A stretch of DNA of 64,000 bases from Ignavibacteriales bacterium (lineage in GTDB: Bacteria > Bacteroidota > Ignavibacteria > Ignavibacteriales > Ignavibacteriaceae): positions 496,001-560,000 of the forward strand of contig JADJEI010000013.1 in NCBI GenBank assembly GCA_016709155.1, read 5' to 3'. A model generated the notes under the pieces. The model saw nothing but the letters and a program-made list of their open reading frames with translations, had not been told where the DNA came from and searched no databases. Each line of letters starts with the position of its first letter. Within the stretch, counting starts at the first letter, position 1. A program made the position numbers and the translations under genes. Below, one piece after another: positions 48,959 to 58,032 of this stretch.

Positions 48959-49755
48959 TGAAAAAAGAAAAAGACATATTAGCCATTGATGACGAGCAGG
49001 TAGTGGTAAATGCGATTGTAAAAATTTTAGGCAACGAAAATTTTTCTGTGGATACATCCACAAATAGCAGTGAAGCATTAGCTAAAATAAATTCGAATAA
49101 ATATAACCTTATCATTTGTGATATTATGATGCCTGATGCAGACGGGTTTGAAATATTAAATCAAGTACAAAAAAGTGCTGCTTCCACACCTATTATTATG
49201 TCATCGGGTTATTCAACTATAGAAAATGCTGTTCGTTCTTTGTATGAAGGAGCAGTTGATTTCGTTCCGAAGCCTTTTACTGCTGATGAATTAATCAGTT
49301 CGGTGAAGAGGGCTTTAAAATATTCCGGCTTGATAAAATTAAATTCAGAATTTGAAAATCAAAAAAATTTATTCTTTGTTTCCTGTCCGTCAAAATATCG
49401 CAGACTTGGATACTCAACCTGGTCATTTACTGAAAGAGACGGAACGGCTATAATTGGAATGACTGATATTTTTATAAAAAGCCTTGAACAAATAGAAGAG
49501 ATAATTTTCCCGGATGGCATTGAGGAAGTAGTTCAGGCAAATAGCTGCTTGCAAATTAAAACTTCTGATGGATTACTCCACGATGTTCTTTCACCAATTT
49601 CCGGAAGAATAGTTGAGAAAAATTTTGAACTGGTCAATCATAAAGAAATTCTTGAAAAAGATCCTTACTTCAAAGGATGGGTCTACAGAATAATACCAAC
49701 GGATTATGAATATGAATCTAAAAATCTTATTCCCTGCAGCTCAGATAGATGTTAA
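48958..49755 (+). CDS. Response regulator with GcvH-like domain
   Basis: 265 residues; GTG start overlaps the kinase stop by one base. REC domain: DILAIDDEQ, phospho-acceptor in LIICDIMMPDADGF, then KPF. After residue 140 comes a glycine cleavage H protein-like domain (RRLGYSTWSFTERDGTAIIG, LHDVLSPISGRIVEKN), without an obvious lipoyl lysine. No DNA-binding domain is seen. Translationally coupled to the kinase, so the pair signals together. Confidence 0.82.
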   Translation: MKKEKDILAIDDEQVVVNAIVKILGNENFSVDTSTNSSEALAKINSNKYNLIICDIMMPDADGFEILNQVQKSAASTPIIMSSGYSTIENAVRSLYEGAVDFVPKPFTADELISSVKRALKYSGLIKLNSEFENQKNLFFVSCPSKYRRLGYSTWSFTERDGTAIIGMTDIFIKSLEQIEEIIFPDGIEEVVQANSCLQIKTSDGLLHDVLSPISGRIVEKNFELVNHKEILEKDPYFKGWVYRIIPTDYEYESKNLIPCSSDRC

Positions 49756-49791
49756 TAAAATTTTGAATAATAACTTAAGGGAGATGAAACA

Positions 49792-50961
49792 ATGACACTT
49801 TTATTTTTTGTACTTGCAGTAATTATCTTTATTACCGCCGATGTAATCATCCGACACTTCGGAAGAAAATTCCAGGAAAATAAATCACGCAAAGAACGCG
49901 AAACAGTACTTTCCGTTAGTCTAAACCTCGATTTCAGCAAAGAAGCAAAATCACTCAAACGTGTTGAAGTTGAAAAACCAAAAGCACGGATTCTCTGTGT
50001 TGACGATGAGCCTGTGATATTAGACAGTTTTAGAAAAATCCTCGTACTTGAAGGTTATTCCGTTGATACTGTTGAAGACGGAAGAGAAGCGTTAAAGCTT
50101 TTACAAACTCATCATTATGATTTTGTTTTTACCGATTTGAAAATGCCTAATATGGATGGGGTTGAAGTTACAAAATCAGTTAAGCACCTGCGTCCCGATA
50201 TTGACGTAATAATCATTACAGGTTATGCCTCCGTTGAAACCGCTGTGGAAACTATGAAATTCGGTGCAATGGATTATGTTCAAAAACCTTTTACTGAAGA
50301 TGAGCTGATTGCGTTTGTTAAAAAAACTTTAATTAAAAGACAGGATAGAATTGAAAAACAACTGAAGCCTAAAGTGCACATCACTCATTATCCGGGCATA
50401 GAGCAGATAGGCGGGGGTGAATTTCAAATTCCCGGAGGAGTATTTATTTCTCCTGGACATTGCTGGGCAAGTATGAGTGAAGACGGCAACGTAAAGGTTG
50501 GCTTAGATGATTTTGCAAAAAAACTTATCGGCAAAATAAATGATGTTGAACTGCCAAATCTTGGAATGAAAATTAATAGCGGACAGCCTCTTTTTACAGT
50601 TAAACAAGGAAGCAGGACAATCACCTTTAATTCACCGGTGAGCGGGCAAATTTCGCAGATAAATACTTTGTTGAAAAATAATCCCGAAGCTTTGGATGTA
50701 ACCACCTACGAAAATAACTGGGTCTGTGTAATTGATGCTGACGATCTCGATTCTGAAATTCAAAGATTAAAAATCGGCAAAGCTGCAGTAACATTTTATC
50801 AGGAAGAAATAGAAAAAGCAAAAGCAATCGTAAAGAAAATTGAACCCGGCTCGAAATCGAAAAGTGAAGCTGATGAAAATGGAGAGCTGCATGTTGGTGA
50901 GCTTGAAACATTAGATGATTTCGGATGGGACAAATTAACGTCAGAGTTTTTTAGAAAATAA
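49792..50961 (+). CDS. Membrane-anchored response regulator with GcvH-like domain
   Basis: 389 residues. N-terminal membrane helix (LLFFVLAVIIFITADVII), REC domain with ILCVDDEPVILDSF, DFVFTDLKMPNMDGVE and QKPF, then a GcvH-like domain (GVFISPGHCWASMSEDGNV, TFNSPVSGQISQIN) and a Glu/Lys-rich tail. Paralogue of the previous gene but anchored. Such regulators accompany Hmc/Nrf-type complexes in related bacteria; the role may be to touch the complex rather than DNA. Start after AAGGGAGATGAAACA. Confidence 0.8.
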   Translation: MTLLFFVLAVIIFITADVIIRHFGRKFQENKSRKERETVLSVSLNLDFSKEAKSLKRVEVEKPKARILCVDDEPVILDSFRKILVLEGYSVDTVEDGREALKLLQTHHYDFVFTDLKMPNMDGVEVTKSVKHLRPDIDVIIITGYASVETAVETMKFGAMDYVQKPFTEDELIAFVKKTLIKRQDRIEKQLKPKVHITHYPGIEQIGGGEFQIPGGVFISPGHCWASMSEDGNVKVGLDDFAKKLIGKINDVELPNLGMKINSGQPLFTVKQGSRTITFNSPVSGQISQINTLLKNNPEALDVTTYENNWVCVIDADDLDSEIQRLKIGKAAVTFYQEEIEKAKAIVKKIEPGSKSKSEADENGELHVGELETLDDFGWDKLTSEFFRK

Positions 50962-50984
50962 AATAACTTAGTTGAAATTATAAA

Positions 50985-51110
50985 GGCTATCTCAAAAGTA
51001 ATTATTACTGTCACATTGAGTGGTGGCATTGCCACCATCGAAGTGTGAATTCAGTCTTCGATGGCATTGCCACTCAGACTGACAAAATGAGATTTTTGAG
51101 GCAGCCTCAG
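50985..51110 (+). terminator. Large nested inverted repeat after the operon
   Basis: GGCTATCTCAAAA near 50986 pairs with TTTTTGAGGCAGCC near 51092-51106, and inside, GGTGGCATTGCCACC and CATCGAAG/CTTCGATG give further stems. Probably ends the Hmc-like operon. Confidence 0.6.
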
Positions 51111-51117
51111 TCTTTTA

Positions 51118-51450
51118 AATATAATCAATTGTTCCAGGGCTGTTCAGAAATGGGCAGCCTTTTTTATTAGTTGATATTTCATTTCTTTGTGCTTAAGTTT
51201 CAAACAAAAATATTTAGGGATAAAAAAATGACAACAAAAAAGCTTCTGTTCAAAAACTCCCGGCCCCTAAAGTATTTTATCTTTAGTCTTACTTTTATTG
51301 TTTTTGCAGTGATATTAACAAGCTGCGAACAAAACCCCACTGCCCCAAACGAACCGCCCAAACCACCCGGCTACCAGGAAGATATTTACTGGCCTAGCCT
51401 TGCCGATAGCCCCTGGCCTATGAACCATCACGATCCACAAAGTACAGGGA
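51118..51450 (+). repeat. Duplicated segment: upstream region plus 5' end of propeller gene 1
   Basis: Starts AATATAATCAATTGTTCC and is nearly identical to 54043-54377, covering the terminator, the untranslated leader and about 70 codons of the downstream gene. Then the copies diverge, which points to recombination or purifying selection on the start. Confidence 0.9.
51138..51165 (+). terminator. Rho-independent terminator, copy 1
   Basis: GGCTG/CAGCC stem with loop TTCAGAAATGGG, followed by TTTTTT. It belongs to a 330-bp duplicated stretch; copy 2 is at 54063-54090. Confidence 0.75.
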
Positions 51451-52517
51451 GGAGCAAATTCGTTGGACCAGCTTCAGTAAAAAGCATATCATTCCTCTCT
51501 AGTGGCGAGCTTCAAAACAGTATAGCCATTGGCTTAGAAAATAACATATTATTTTCTCCGACACGAGACTCTGCGAGTTTGTATTCAATTAATTTTGACG
51601 GACAAATTTTATGGACAATTAATATACCTTCCTCAGAAATTTTCACAACACCTCTGGTTGCTGCAGATGGTACCGTGTATTTTTTTACAAGACAGTTCAA
51701 TGATTGGAATTTATATTCAGTTGAAAAAAATGGAAACATCAAATGGAGTTATAAACCCGGTGGGGGGTTAATGACACTTGGATTAAATATCGGAATTGAT
51801 GGGACCATCTATTTTATTGATGGCTTACAAAATCTGGTTGCGCTTGATAAATGGGGCAAAGAAAAATGGAAACTAAACGACAATCGTTTTTTCTCTAATA
51901 TGTATTCCTCATTAAGTTTTTCCCCCGATGGTAATGACTTATATATACAAGGACTTTCTGATGTTACATTAATTGCTGTTAGTATTATCGAGCATAAAGT
52001 CATTTGGACTTGGGGGCAACGCCCTTTATACAATTCTCCGGTGGTGGATTCTGAAGGTCATATTTATGTTTTTCCATCATATAACCAACAATCAGACGAA
52101 CCAAAGTTTTATAGTATTAATAAAGATGGCACGATAAGATGGGAATTTCAATATAATCCATCAAGTTACGATTACTATCTGGGGTTAGACCCAACCATCG
52201 ATAAGGAAGGGAATGTTTATTTTGGAAGCGATACTATTTACTCACTTAATTATGCTGGAATGTTAAATTGGAAATATGGAATTAACTCGGATTCTTTGTC
52301 TGATAACAATTCATCTCCTTTAGTATGTGATGCTCAGTCCAATATTTATCTTGGAACTTCTGAAAAAAAAATAATTTGCCTGGATAAAGAAGGTCAAGTA
52401 CGATGGATCACGACACAGACTCAAGAAAGAGCCCTAGGTTACTCACCAGTAATCAATAATTTAGGAACACTGTTCTTCCCAACATTTCGTTCAAATAATA
52501 TCATTAAAATTAAATAA
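51228..52517 (+). CDS. PQQ-like beta-propeller lipoprotein 1
   Basis: Start ATG 51228 chosen because it aligns with the start of the paralogue at 54154. Lipoprotein signal (FAVILTSCEQNPTAPNEP), then WPSLADSPWPMNHHDPQSTG, then repeated blades of the type GTVYFFTRQFNDWNLYSV and GTIYFIDGLQNLVALDKWGK, as in BamB/PQQ-type propellers. No catalytic residues of quinoprotein dehydrogenases are seen. 430 residues, intact. Paired with the secreted gene that follows. Confidence 0.82.
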   Translation: MTTKKLLFKNSRPLKYFIFSLTFIVFAVILTSCEQNPTAPNEPPKPPGYQEDIYWPSLADSPWPMNHHDPQSTGRSKFVGPASVKSISFLSSGELQNSIAIGLENNILFSPTRDSASLYSINFDGQILWTINIPSSEIFTTPLVAADGTVYFFTRQFNDWNLYSVEKNGNIKWSYKPGGGLMTLGLNIGIDGTIYFIDGLQNLVALDKWGKEKWKLNDNRFFSNMYSSLSFSPDGNDLYIQGLSDVTLIAVSIIEHKVIWTWGQRPLYNSPVVDSEGHIYVFPSYNQQSDEPKFYSINKDGTIRWEFQYNPSSYDYYLGLDPTIDKEGNVYFGSDTIYSLNYAGMLNWKYGINSDSLSDNNSSPLVCDAQSNIYLGTSEKKIICLDKEGQVRWITTQTQERALGYSPVINNLGTLFFPTFRSNNIIKIK

Positions 52518-52525
52518 CTTGACCT

Positions 52526-53977
52526 ATGAAAAACTTATCTCTAAAATTTGTGCTTATTTTTTCCAATATCTCATTTTGTCAAATACCTTATTCACCTGCA
52601 GTTGAAATTTTCTTAGGCTTAGAAAACGCTTCTGTCTCTCATACTATCAATATGAATTCTTTTGGAGCAGTATTTGGATACACATACAATGGTAATCATT
52701 CTTATGAAATTACAAATTATTATGATCACCTTGATTATGAAGCCCCGCCTAATTTATCAGAAGGTAATTGGGCTGGATTCGATTTTGTTTTTTCATCAAC
52801 ATCTCCACCTACATTTGATATTTACGGCTTTGGATTTTATAAAGTAACTATTGATGAAGGAACTTCATACTTTTTTTTAGATTATCGTGATCAGAGATAT
52901 GGAAGTTATGAATTATACCCTCCCCCAAGTTATGGTCACGATGCTGATATCTGGATAAAATATGATGATAACTTAAACCAATTTTTTGTCAAATCCGACG
53001 GGGGCTTTGACTGGAATAATCCCGTACCGGTGGGTGCTATTCTTAGAATATAGGATATTAAACAAAAAGGAATTCCCTTTACTGATTTATTTCCTGATTT
53101 CTGGCAAAACTGCTTAGTGATAGGTACTTATATATATCAACCGCTTCAAATTGTCTGGGGTCCAAATCCGGACCAGTCAAATATTTCTAAATATTATTTA
53201 TATCGCGAAATTGATGCGGGTGGTTTTACTAAAATTGGAGAGTATAACTATCAAACATTTAACTATAAGGATAAATCTTTACTCTATGAAGATGTAATAC
53301 CGCATCATTCCGTGTCTTATTACGTCACTTCCTACAATGGAATGGAATCAACTCCAACAAACATAGCTACAGAAGATTATTTTATTAATTTCGACTTGAG
53401 CAACGGACTGATTCTTACAAAAAACGGAAATCATCCAAAGCTGGTTTGGGTGCCCAATAATACAATTCAAAATCTTACGGGTTATAAAATTTATAGAAAA
53501 GTTGATGATGAACCATTTTATTATATGGGTATGGTAGGTACGAACACATTCACGTACACCGATGGTGAAGTAAATCTAAACGTGAACGAAAGTGCCATAC
53601 AGTATTATGTTGCAGCAACAAACGGTGGACAAGAGGATCCAACAAACACAGTCACAGCAATAGGAGATTATAATCCTCATAAAGAAAATCAGCAAGGCGA
53701 AAAATTATCAGTCCTAAAATATTTTCTTTCAGATAATTACCCCAACCCCTTCAACCCAAACACAAGCATCAGCTATTCAATTCCGGAAAATGCTTTTGTT
53801 ACTTTGAAGATTTATGATGTGCTTGGAAATGAAGTTGTAGTTTTAATCAACGAACAAAAAGAGTCGGGCAATTATCAGATTGATTTTAATGCAAGTGAAC
53901 TTTCCAGCGGAATTTATTATTACACATTAACCGCAGGAAACTTTACGAGCACTAAGAAGATGATCCTGGTGAAGTAA
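52526..53977 (+). pseudogene. Secreted protein with T9SS sorting domain, internal stop
   Basis: Signal peptide, beta-rich N-terminal domain, two Fn3-like domains, and a C-terminal type IX sorting domain (NYPNPFNPNTSISYSIPE, then LKIYDVLGNEVVVLINEQ). A TAG at 53051-53053 interrupts the frame; the paralogue at 55463 has TGG (Trp) at this place, and both continue in frame with WQNC, so a single G-to-A change explains the break. 483 codons in all. Either a nonsense mutation or an error. Confidence 0.8.
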
Positions 53978-54042
53978 AAGCCTCACCTCGTACCCCCCAA
54001 AGCGGGGCAAGTCACCTCTCCAAAGGAGAGGGGAGTATCTTG

Positions 54043-54377
54043 AATATAATCAATTGTTCCAGGGCTGTTCAGAAATGGGCAGCCTTTTTTATTAGTTGAT
54101 ATTTCATTTCTTTGTACTTAAGTTTCAAACAAAAATATTTAGGGATAAAAAAAATGACAGTAAAAAATCTTCTGTTCAAAAACTCTCGGCCCCTAAAGTA
54201 TTTTATCTTTAGTCTTACTTGTGTTGTATTTGCAGTGATATTGACAAGCTGCGAACAAAACCCCACCGCCCCAAACGAACCGCCAAAACCTCCCGGCTAC
54301 CAGGAAGATATTTACTGGCCCAGCCTTGCGGATAGCCCTTGGCCTATGGAGCATCACGATCCCCAGAATACGGGTCG
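54043..54377 (+). repeat. Duplicated segment: upstream region plus 5' end of propeller gene 2
   Basis: Second copy of 51118-51450, including the terminator GGCTG/CAGCC (54063-54084) and T run. Marks the left edge of the second unit of a tandem gene-pair duplication. Confidence 0.9.
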
Positions 54378-55451
54378 CAGCCAATACGGCGGTCCGAGAA
54401 TAGGCGAAATTGAGTGGAGCCTTGACAGCATTTTTATTCGGAATAGCATTGCAGTCGGGGCAGATTCATCGATTTATGTTTCAACCGGTGAGGGTTTATA
54501 TGCAATAAAGCCAAATGGGCAAACTAAATGGTTTTTTGAATTCCCGGAGGAGGGAGGAATAAGTTATAGTACTCCATTAGTTGCCGCCGATGGAACTATT
54601 TATTGTAGTTCCAATGGAATTACTAAAAATTTCTACGCAGTCAATGCAAACGGGACGTTAAAGTGGCAAGTGAAAGACATAGACCTTAAAATGAATGCGA
54701 TAAATATAGGATTGGATGGAACTTTGTATTTTATTCAAAGCGGAGGAACGCTAACAGCGTTAAGTAGGTATGGTAAAATATTATGGACATACACTGACTC
54801 AAGATTTTACGGTGGAGATAATTCCGGGTTGTCGATTTCACCCGATGGAAAGACACTTTATCTATTCACGTATATTGTAGAAGGATGGCTTGCTGCATTT
54901 GATATTGAAAGTAGAACAATAAAGTGGAATTTTGGCGATGCTATCTCTGGTCACCCCGCAGTAGACAATGATGGCAATATTTATCTAATCGCTAATGTTG
55001 ATTCTATCTACCAAGGTATCGCTGCGGTATATTCCCTCGATCAACAAGGAAGAATAAGATGGAGTCAACCGCTTTATTCTGGACATGCATATTTTTTTAG
55101 TACTCCAATCATAGACAAAATGGCAATATTTATTGTGGTTATGATAGTTTATATTCTTTTGATTACAATGGGATGCTTCGATGGAAAAAAGCTCTTTGTA
55201 CTGATTGCCCACTCGGATTTGGTATTATTCGTTCGCCGCTGATATGTGATAATAGTGGTACAGTTTACGTTTCTATTCATTACGATGATTTAGTCTTAAA
55301 GGAAATCACAGCATTCAAAACTGATGGTTCCATTCTCTGGAGTTTAACACCTTCATTTTATATACGAGGGCTTTATTCAATTGTGATAGGCTTTAAGAAT
55401 GATATTTTTTATCCTAATTATGAAGTATATAAATTCTTCAAGATTATTTAA
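54154..55451 (+). pseudogene. PQQ-like beta-propeller lipoprotein 2, frameshifted
   Basis: Paralogue of 51228; same lipobox region (TSCEQNPTAPNEPPKPPG) and blades such as GEGLYAIKPNGQTKWFFE. The frame is lost at an AAAA run near 55118-55122 (IIDK); one added A restores NGNIYCGYDSLYSFDYNGML and the rest to 55451. About 432 residues when joined. Same pairing with a T9SS gene downstream. Confidence 0.78.
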
Positions 55452-55462
55452 AGGAGGCTAAA

Positions 55463-56653
55463 GTGAAAAAAATTAAACTTATTTCGTTGATTATATTAAT
55501 AACAATTTCGAATGGCTTTTCTCAAGAATTGTTTAATGGACCCCAAAGAGAACTCTATCTTTATGGTGTAAATCTGCCCTCCTATCCTCCATTATATGAA
55601 GTTAAAGATACATTAAACGCTTTATCTGTCCTTTGGTGTCGTGCTACTAGTGATGATGATAATGGTTATCTCTGTTCTGTTTGTCCACAGAATTCATTTG
55701 TTACGATCACCAATCTCCCAACTGGAAGTTCGGGTTGGAATATTTGCAATGATGATGGGGAGCAATTTCCGTATTTCGGCTATTCGTTCTACAGGATGAA
55801 TAATAATAAAACCGGGGACTATTTTTATCTGGACTTTAGAGATTGTAATTATAATTCTTCCATTACCTATGGTTATTTGAGCACAGACATTATTATAAAG
55901 TTTAATAAAAATTACGACGGTAATAATCATTCACGTTATGAATATACTGTAAGCAATCAACCAATCGAACCTATTACTAATGGCGATATTTTAAGAGTTT
56001 GGAATATTGAAAATCTCAGTCCCCCCAGCCATATATTCCAAAGACAGATTGCTTCCCTGATTTTTTGGCAAAACTGTCTCGTACTATTTCCTTCGCCCGA
56101 TAACCACCCCCGTCTTATTTGGGGACCTCATCCTACTTTTAATGCTACACACTACAGAATTTACAGAGCAGTTAGTAACTATCCCGTTAATCCTTTAATT
56201 CTAACTTATTCCTTAATCTCAACGGTTAGCTCTTCTACCTTTGATTATATAGACTATGCTGTTACAATTCTGCCTGGTTATCAATATGCTTACTATTATT
56301 TAGTTGGATGGAATGGAACTACTCAGTCAGACAAAACAAATTATGTAAGCACTCAAGCAGAATTTCAAAAGCCTTTAATGGATATCCCTACCGATTTTAG
56401 CATATCACAAAACTACCCCAACCCCTTCAACCCAAACACCAACATCAGTTATTCAATTCCGGAAAATGCTTTTGTTACTTTGAAGATTTATGATGTGCTT
56501 GGAAATGAAGTTGAAGTTTTAATCAACGAGCAGAAAGAGTCGGGCAATTATCAAATTGATTTTAATGCAAGTGAGCTTTCCAGCGGAATATATTATTACA
56601 CATTGACAGCCGGAAACTTTACGAGCACAAAAAAGATGTCGCTGATTAAATAA
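55463..56653 (+). CDS. Secreted protein with T9SS sorting domain
   Basis: 396 residues. Signal peptide (LISLIILITISNGFSQ), Cys-containing N-terminal domain, an Fn3-like middle (LIWGPHPTFNATHYRIYR) and the sorting domain NYPNPFNPNTNISYSIPE, nearly identical in its last 80 residues to that of the gene at 52526. Type IX secretion would place it outside or on the cell surface. Function of the body unknown. Start after AAAGGAGGCTAAA. Confidence 0.82.
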   Translation: MKKIKLISLIILITISNGFSQELFNGPQRELYLYGVNLPSYPPLYEVKDTLNALSVLWCRATSDDDNGYLCSVCPQNSFVTITNLPTGSSGWNICNDDGEQFPYFGYSFYRMNNNKTGDYFYLDFRDCNYNSSITYGYLSTDIIIKFNKNYDGNNHSRYEYTVSNQPIEPITNGDILRVWNIENLSPPSHIFQRQIASLIFWQNCLVLFPSPDNHPRLIWGPHPTFNATHYRIYRAVSNYPVNPLILTYSLISTVSSSTFDYIDYAVTILPGYQYAYYYLVGWNGTTQSDKTNYVSTQAEFQKPLMDIPTDFSISQNYPNPFNPNTNISYSIPENAFVTLKIYDVLGNEVEVLINEQKESGNYQIDFNASELSSGIYYYTLTAGNFTSTKKMSLIK

Positions 56654-56687
56654 CGGCTTCGTTTTTACAGAGATTCGACCCCAACGA

Positions 56688-56744
56688 AACCTCCAGGGTT
56701 TAGTGCCGAAGGCATCCATTCGGAGAAAACCTCGGAGGTTTTTT
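56688..56744 (+). terminator. Rho-independent terminator
   Basis: AACCTCC (56688) pairs with GGAGGTT (56734-56740), with an inner CCGAA/TTCGG stem, followed by TTTTTT. It ends the duplicated gene block. Confidence 0.7.
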
Positions 56745-57213
56745 ATTCGCAGTCATCCAGTGTGAAGTAATTCCTTTTACTGATGCTGCGATTTATCTTA
56801 ATTGCAGGCTATTTTATCTTATCGGCACCGTAATCTTTGTTTTTCGCACGTTTTATTACTCTAAGCGTGCCGGTGATGTCATCTTACGATAATAATTTAC
56901 TAAATTATATGGATAATATTAGAAATAATCTAAATAATACTAAATATTATTCAAATAATACTAAGTCTTATCCAAATAATAAATAATATTATTTACATAA
57001 ATATATTATTTACTTAAATAATAATATATTTTACTTAAGTAAATTTGATTATTATTTATATAATCTTATATAATATTTGAATAAATCTATTTATTACTTA
57101 AATAATAAATAATAAATTGTAAATAATAAATCAAATATTTTAGATAATATTTGATATTATCTGCCAGAATTTATAAATTGGGTGCGTTAATACTAAACTA
57201 ATGAGGATTTTTT
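56745..57213. other. Gene-free region with extremely AT-rich tract
   Basis: No gene. From about 56889 to 57165 it is built almost only of AATAATA and AAATATT words (for example AAATAATACTAAATATTATT), with little GC for 270 bases. It could be a promoter-upstream or curved region, or a relic of word-scale duplication. Confidence 0.7.
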
Positions 57214-57846
57214 ATGCCAAAGCAGGACTATATACCAAAATTAAAGCCCAAGCTTTTCACGTGGGTTAAATCTTTTCTCGTAAATTTTCCCGCGCTTGCA
57301 CCCGGCCTTGGAATTTCTGCCCCCTCTATTACCGATCTGACAAACCGTCTTAACGATTACCTGACCGCTTACACCGAAATGATAAGTCTGCGTGCAACAT
57401 ACCACGCCAAAGTCGCCGAAGTGAAATTGAAACGCAAGCACGCCATTTCCGAAGTGGGTGGGGTAAGATCAATTGTAAAAATTATGAAGGCGAGCAGTGC
57501 CTACACCCTTGCAGTAGGAGAAAGTTTACAAGTTGAGCTTGACGCGCCTGTGCCCGATAGGAACAATATGCAGCCGCGCTTTAAGGCAGAGGTGGATGCA
57601 AATAGGATTGTAAAATTATATTATAAGAAAAGAATTGCCAGCAGAGTGAATGCGTATTGCCGACGCGGAGGCGAAAAAGATTTTACTTTTATCGGGACCG
57701 ATAGTATAAGTCCTATGCTTGATCCCCGCCCCAACCTAACCGATCAGCCCGAGGAAAGAGAGTATTATTTAATTTATGTAATTGACGATGTCCAGGTTGG
57801 AAAGAAATCGCCTTATCTAACAGTGACAGTTAAGGCAAGGGACTAG
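57214..57846 (+). CDS. Hypothetical protein (two-domain, Fn3-like C-terminus)
   Basis: 210 residues. The MPKQDYIPK start, a helical first half (LTNRLNDYLTAYTEMISLRA) and a beta-rich second half (REYYLIYVIDDVQVGKKSPY) follow a layout seen in many Bacteroidota hypothetical proteins. No signal peptide. More GC-rich in codon use than its neighbours. Function unknown. Confidence 0.65.
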   Translation: MPKQDYIPKLKPKLFTWVKSFLVNFPALAPGLGISAPSITDLTNRLNDYLTAYTEMISLRATYHAKVAEVKLKRKHAISEVGGVRSIVKIMKASSAYTLAVGESLQVELDAPVPDRNNMQPRFKAEVDANRIVKLYYKKRIASRVNAYCRRGGEKDFTFIGTDSISPMLDPRPNLTDQPEEREYYLIYVIDDVQVGKKSPYLTVTVKARD

Positions 57847-58032
57847 GGAAAAAACTTTTCTTTGGTCGGCGCTAACATCTGTGAATAATTGGATTGCTTC
57901 AAATTGTTCATTTTCAGCTTGTTTTAAACAGCCTATAACAAAAAATACTTTAAAAACTATACTAATTTTATATTGATTTTAAGCAATATTAGTGATAGAT
58001 TTTGTTAGAAAATAAACTCTTTGGAGAAATAA

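Noticed and set aside
57241..57441. Leftward short frame inside the 57214 gene, and similar frames in 58248-59001
   Set aside because: Shadows of longer, better supported rightward genes.
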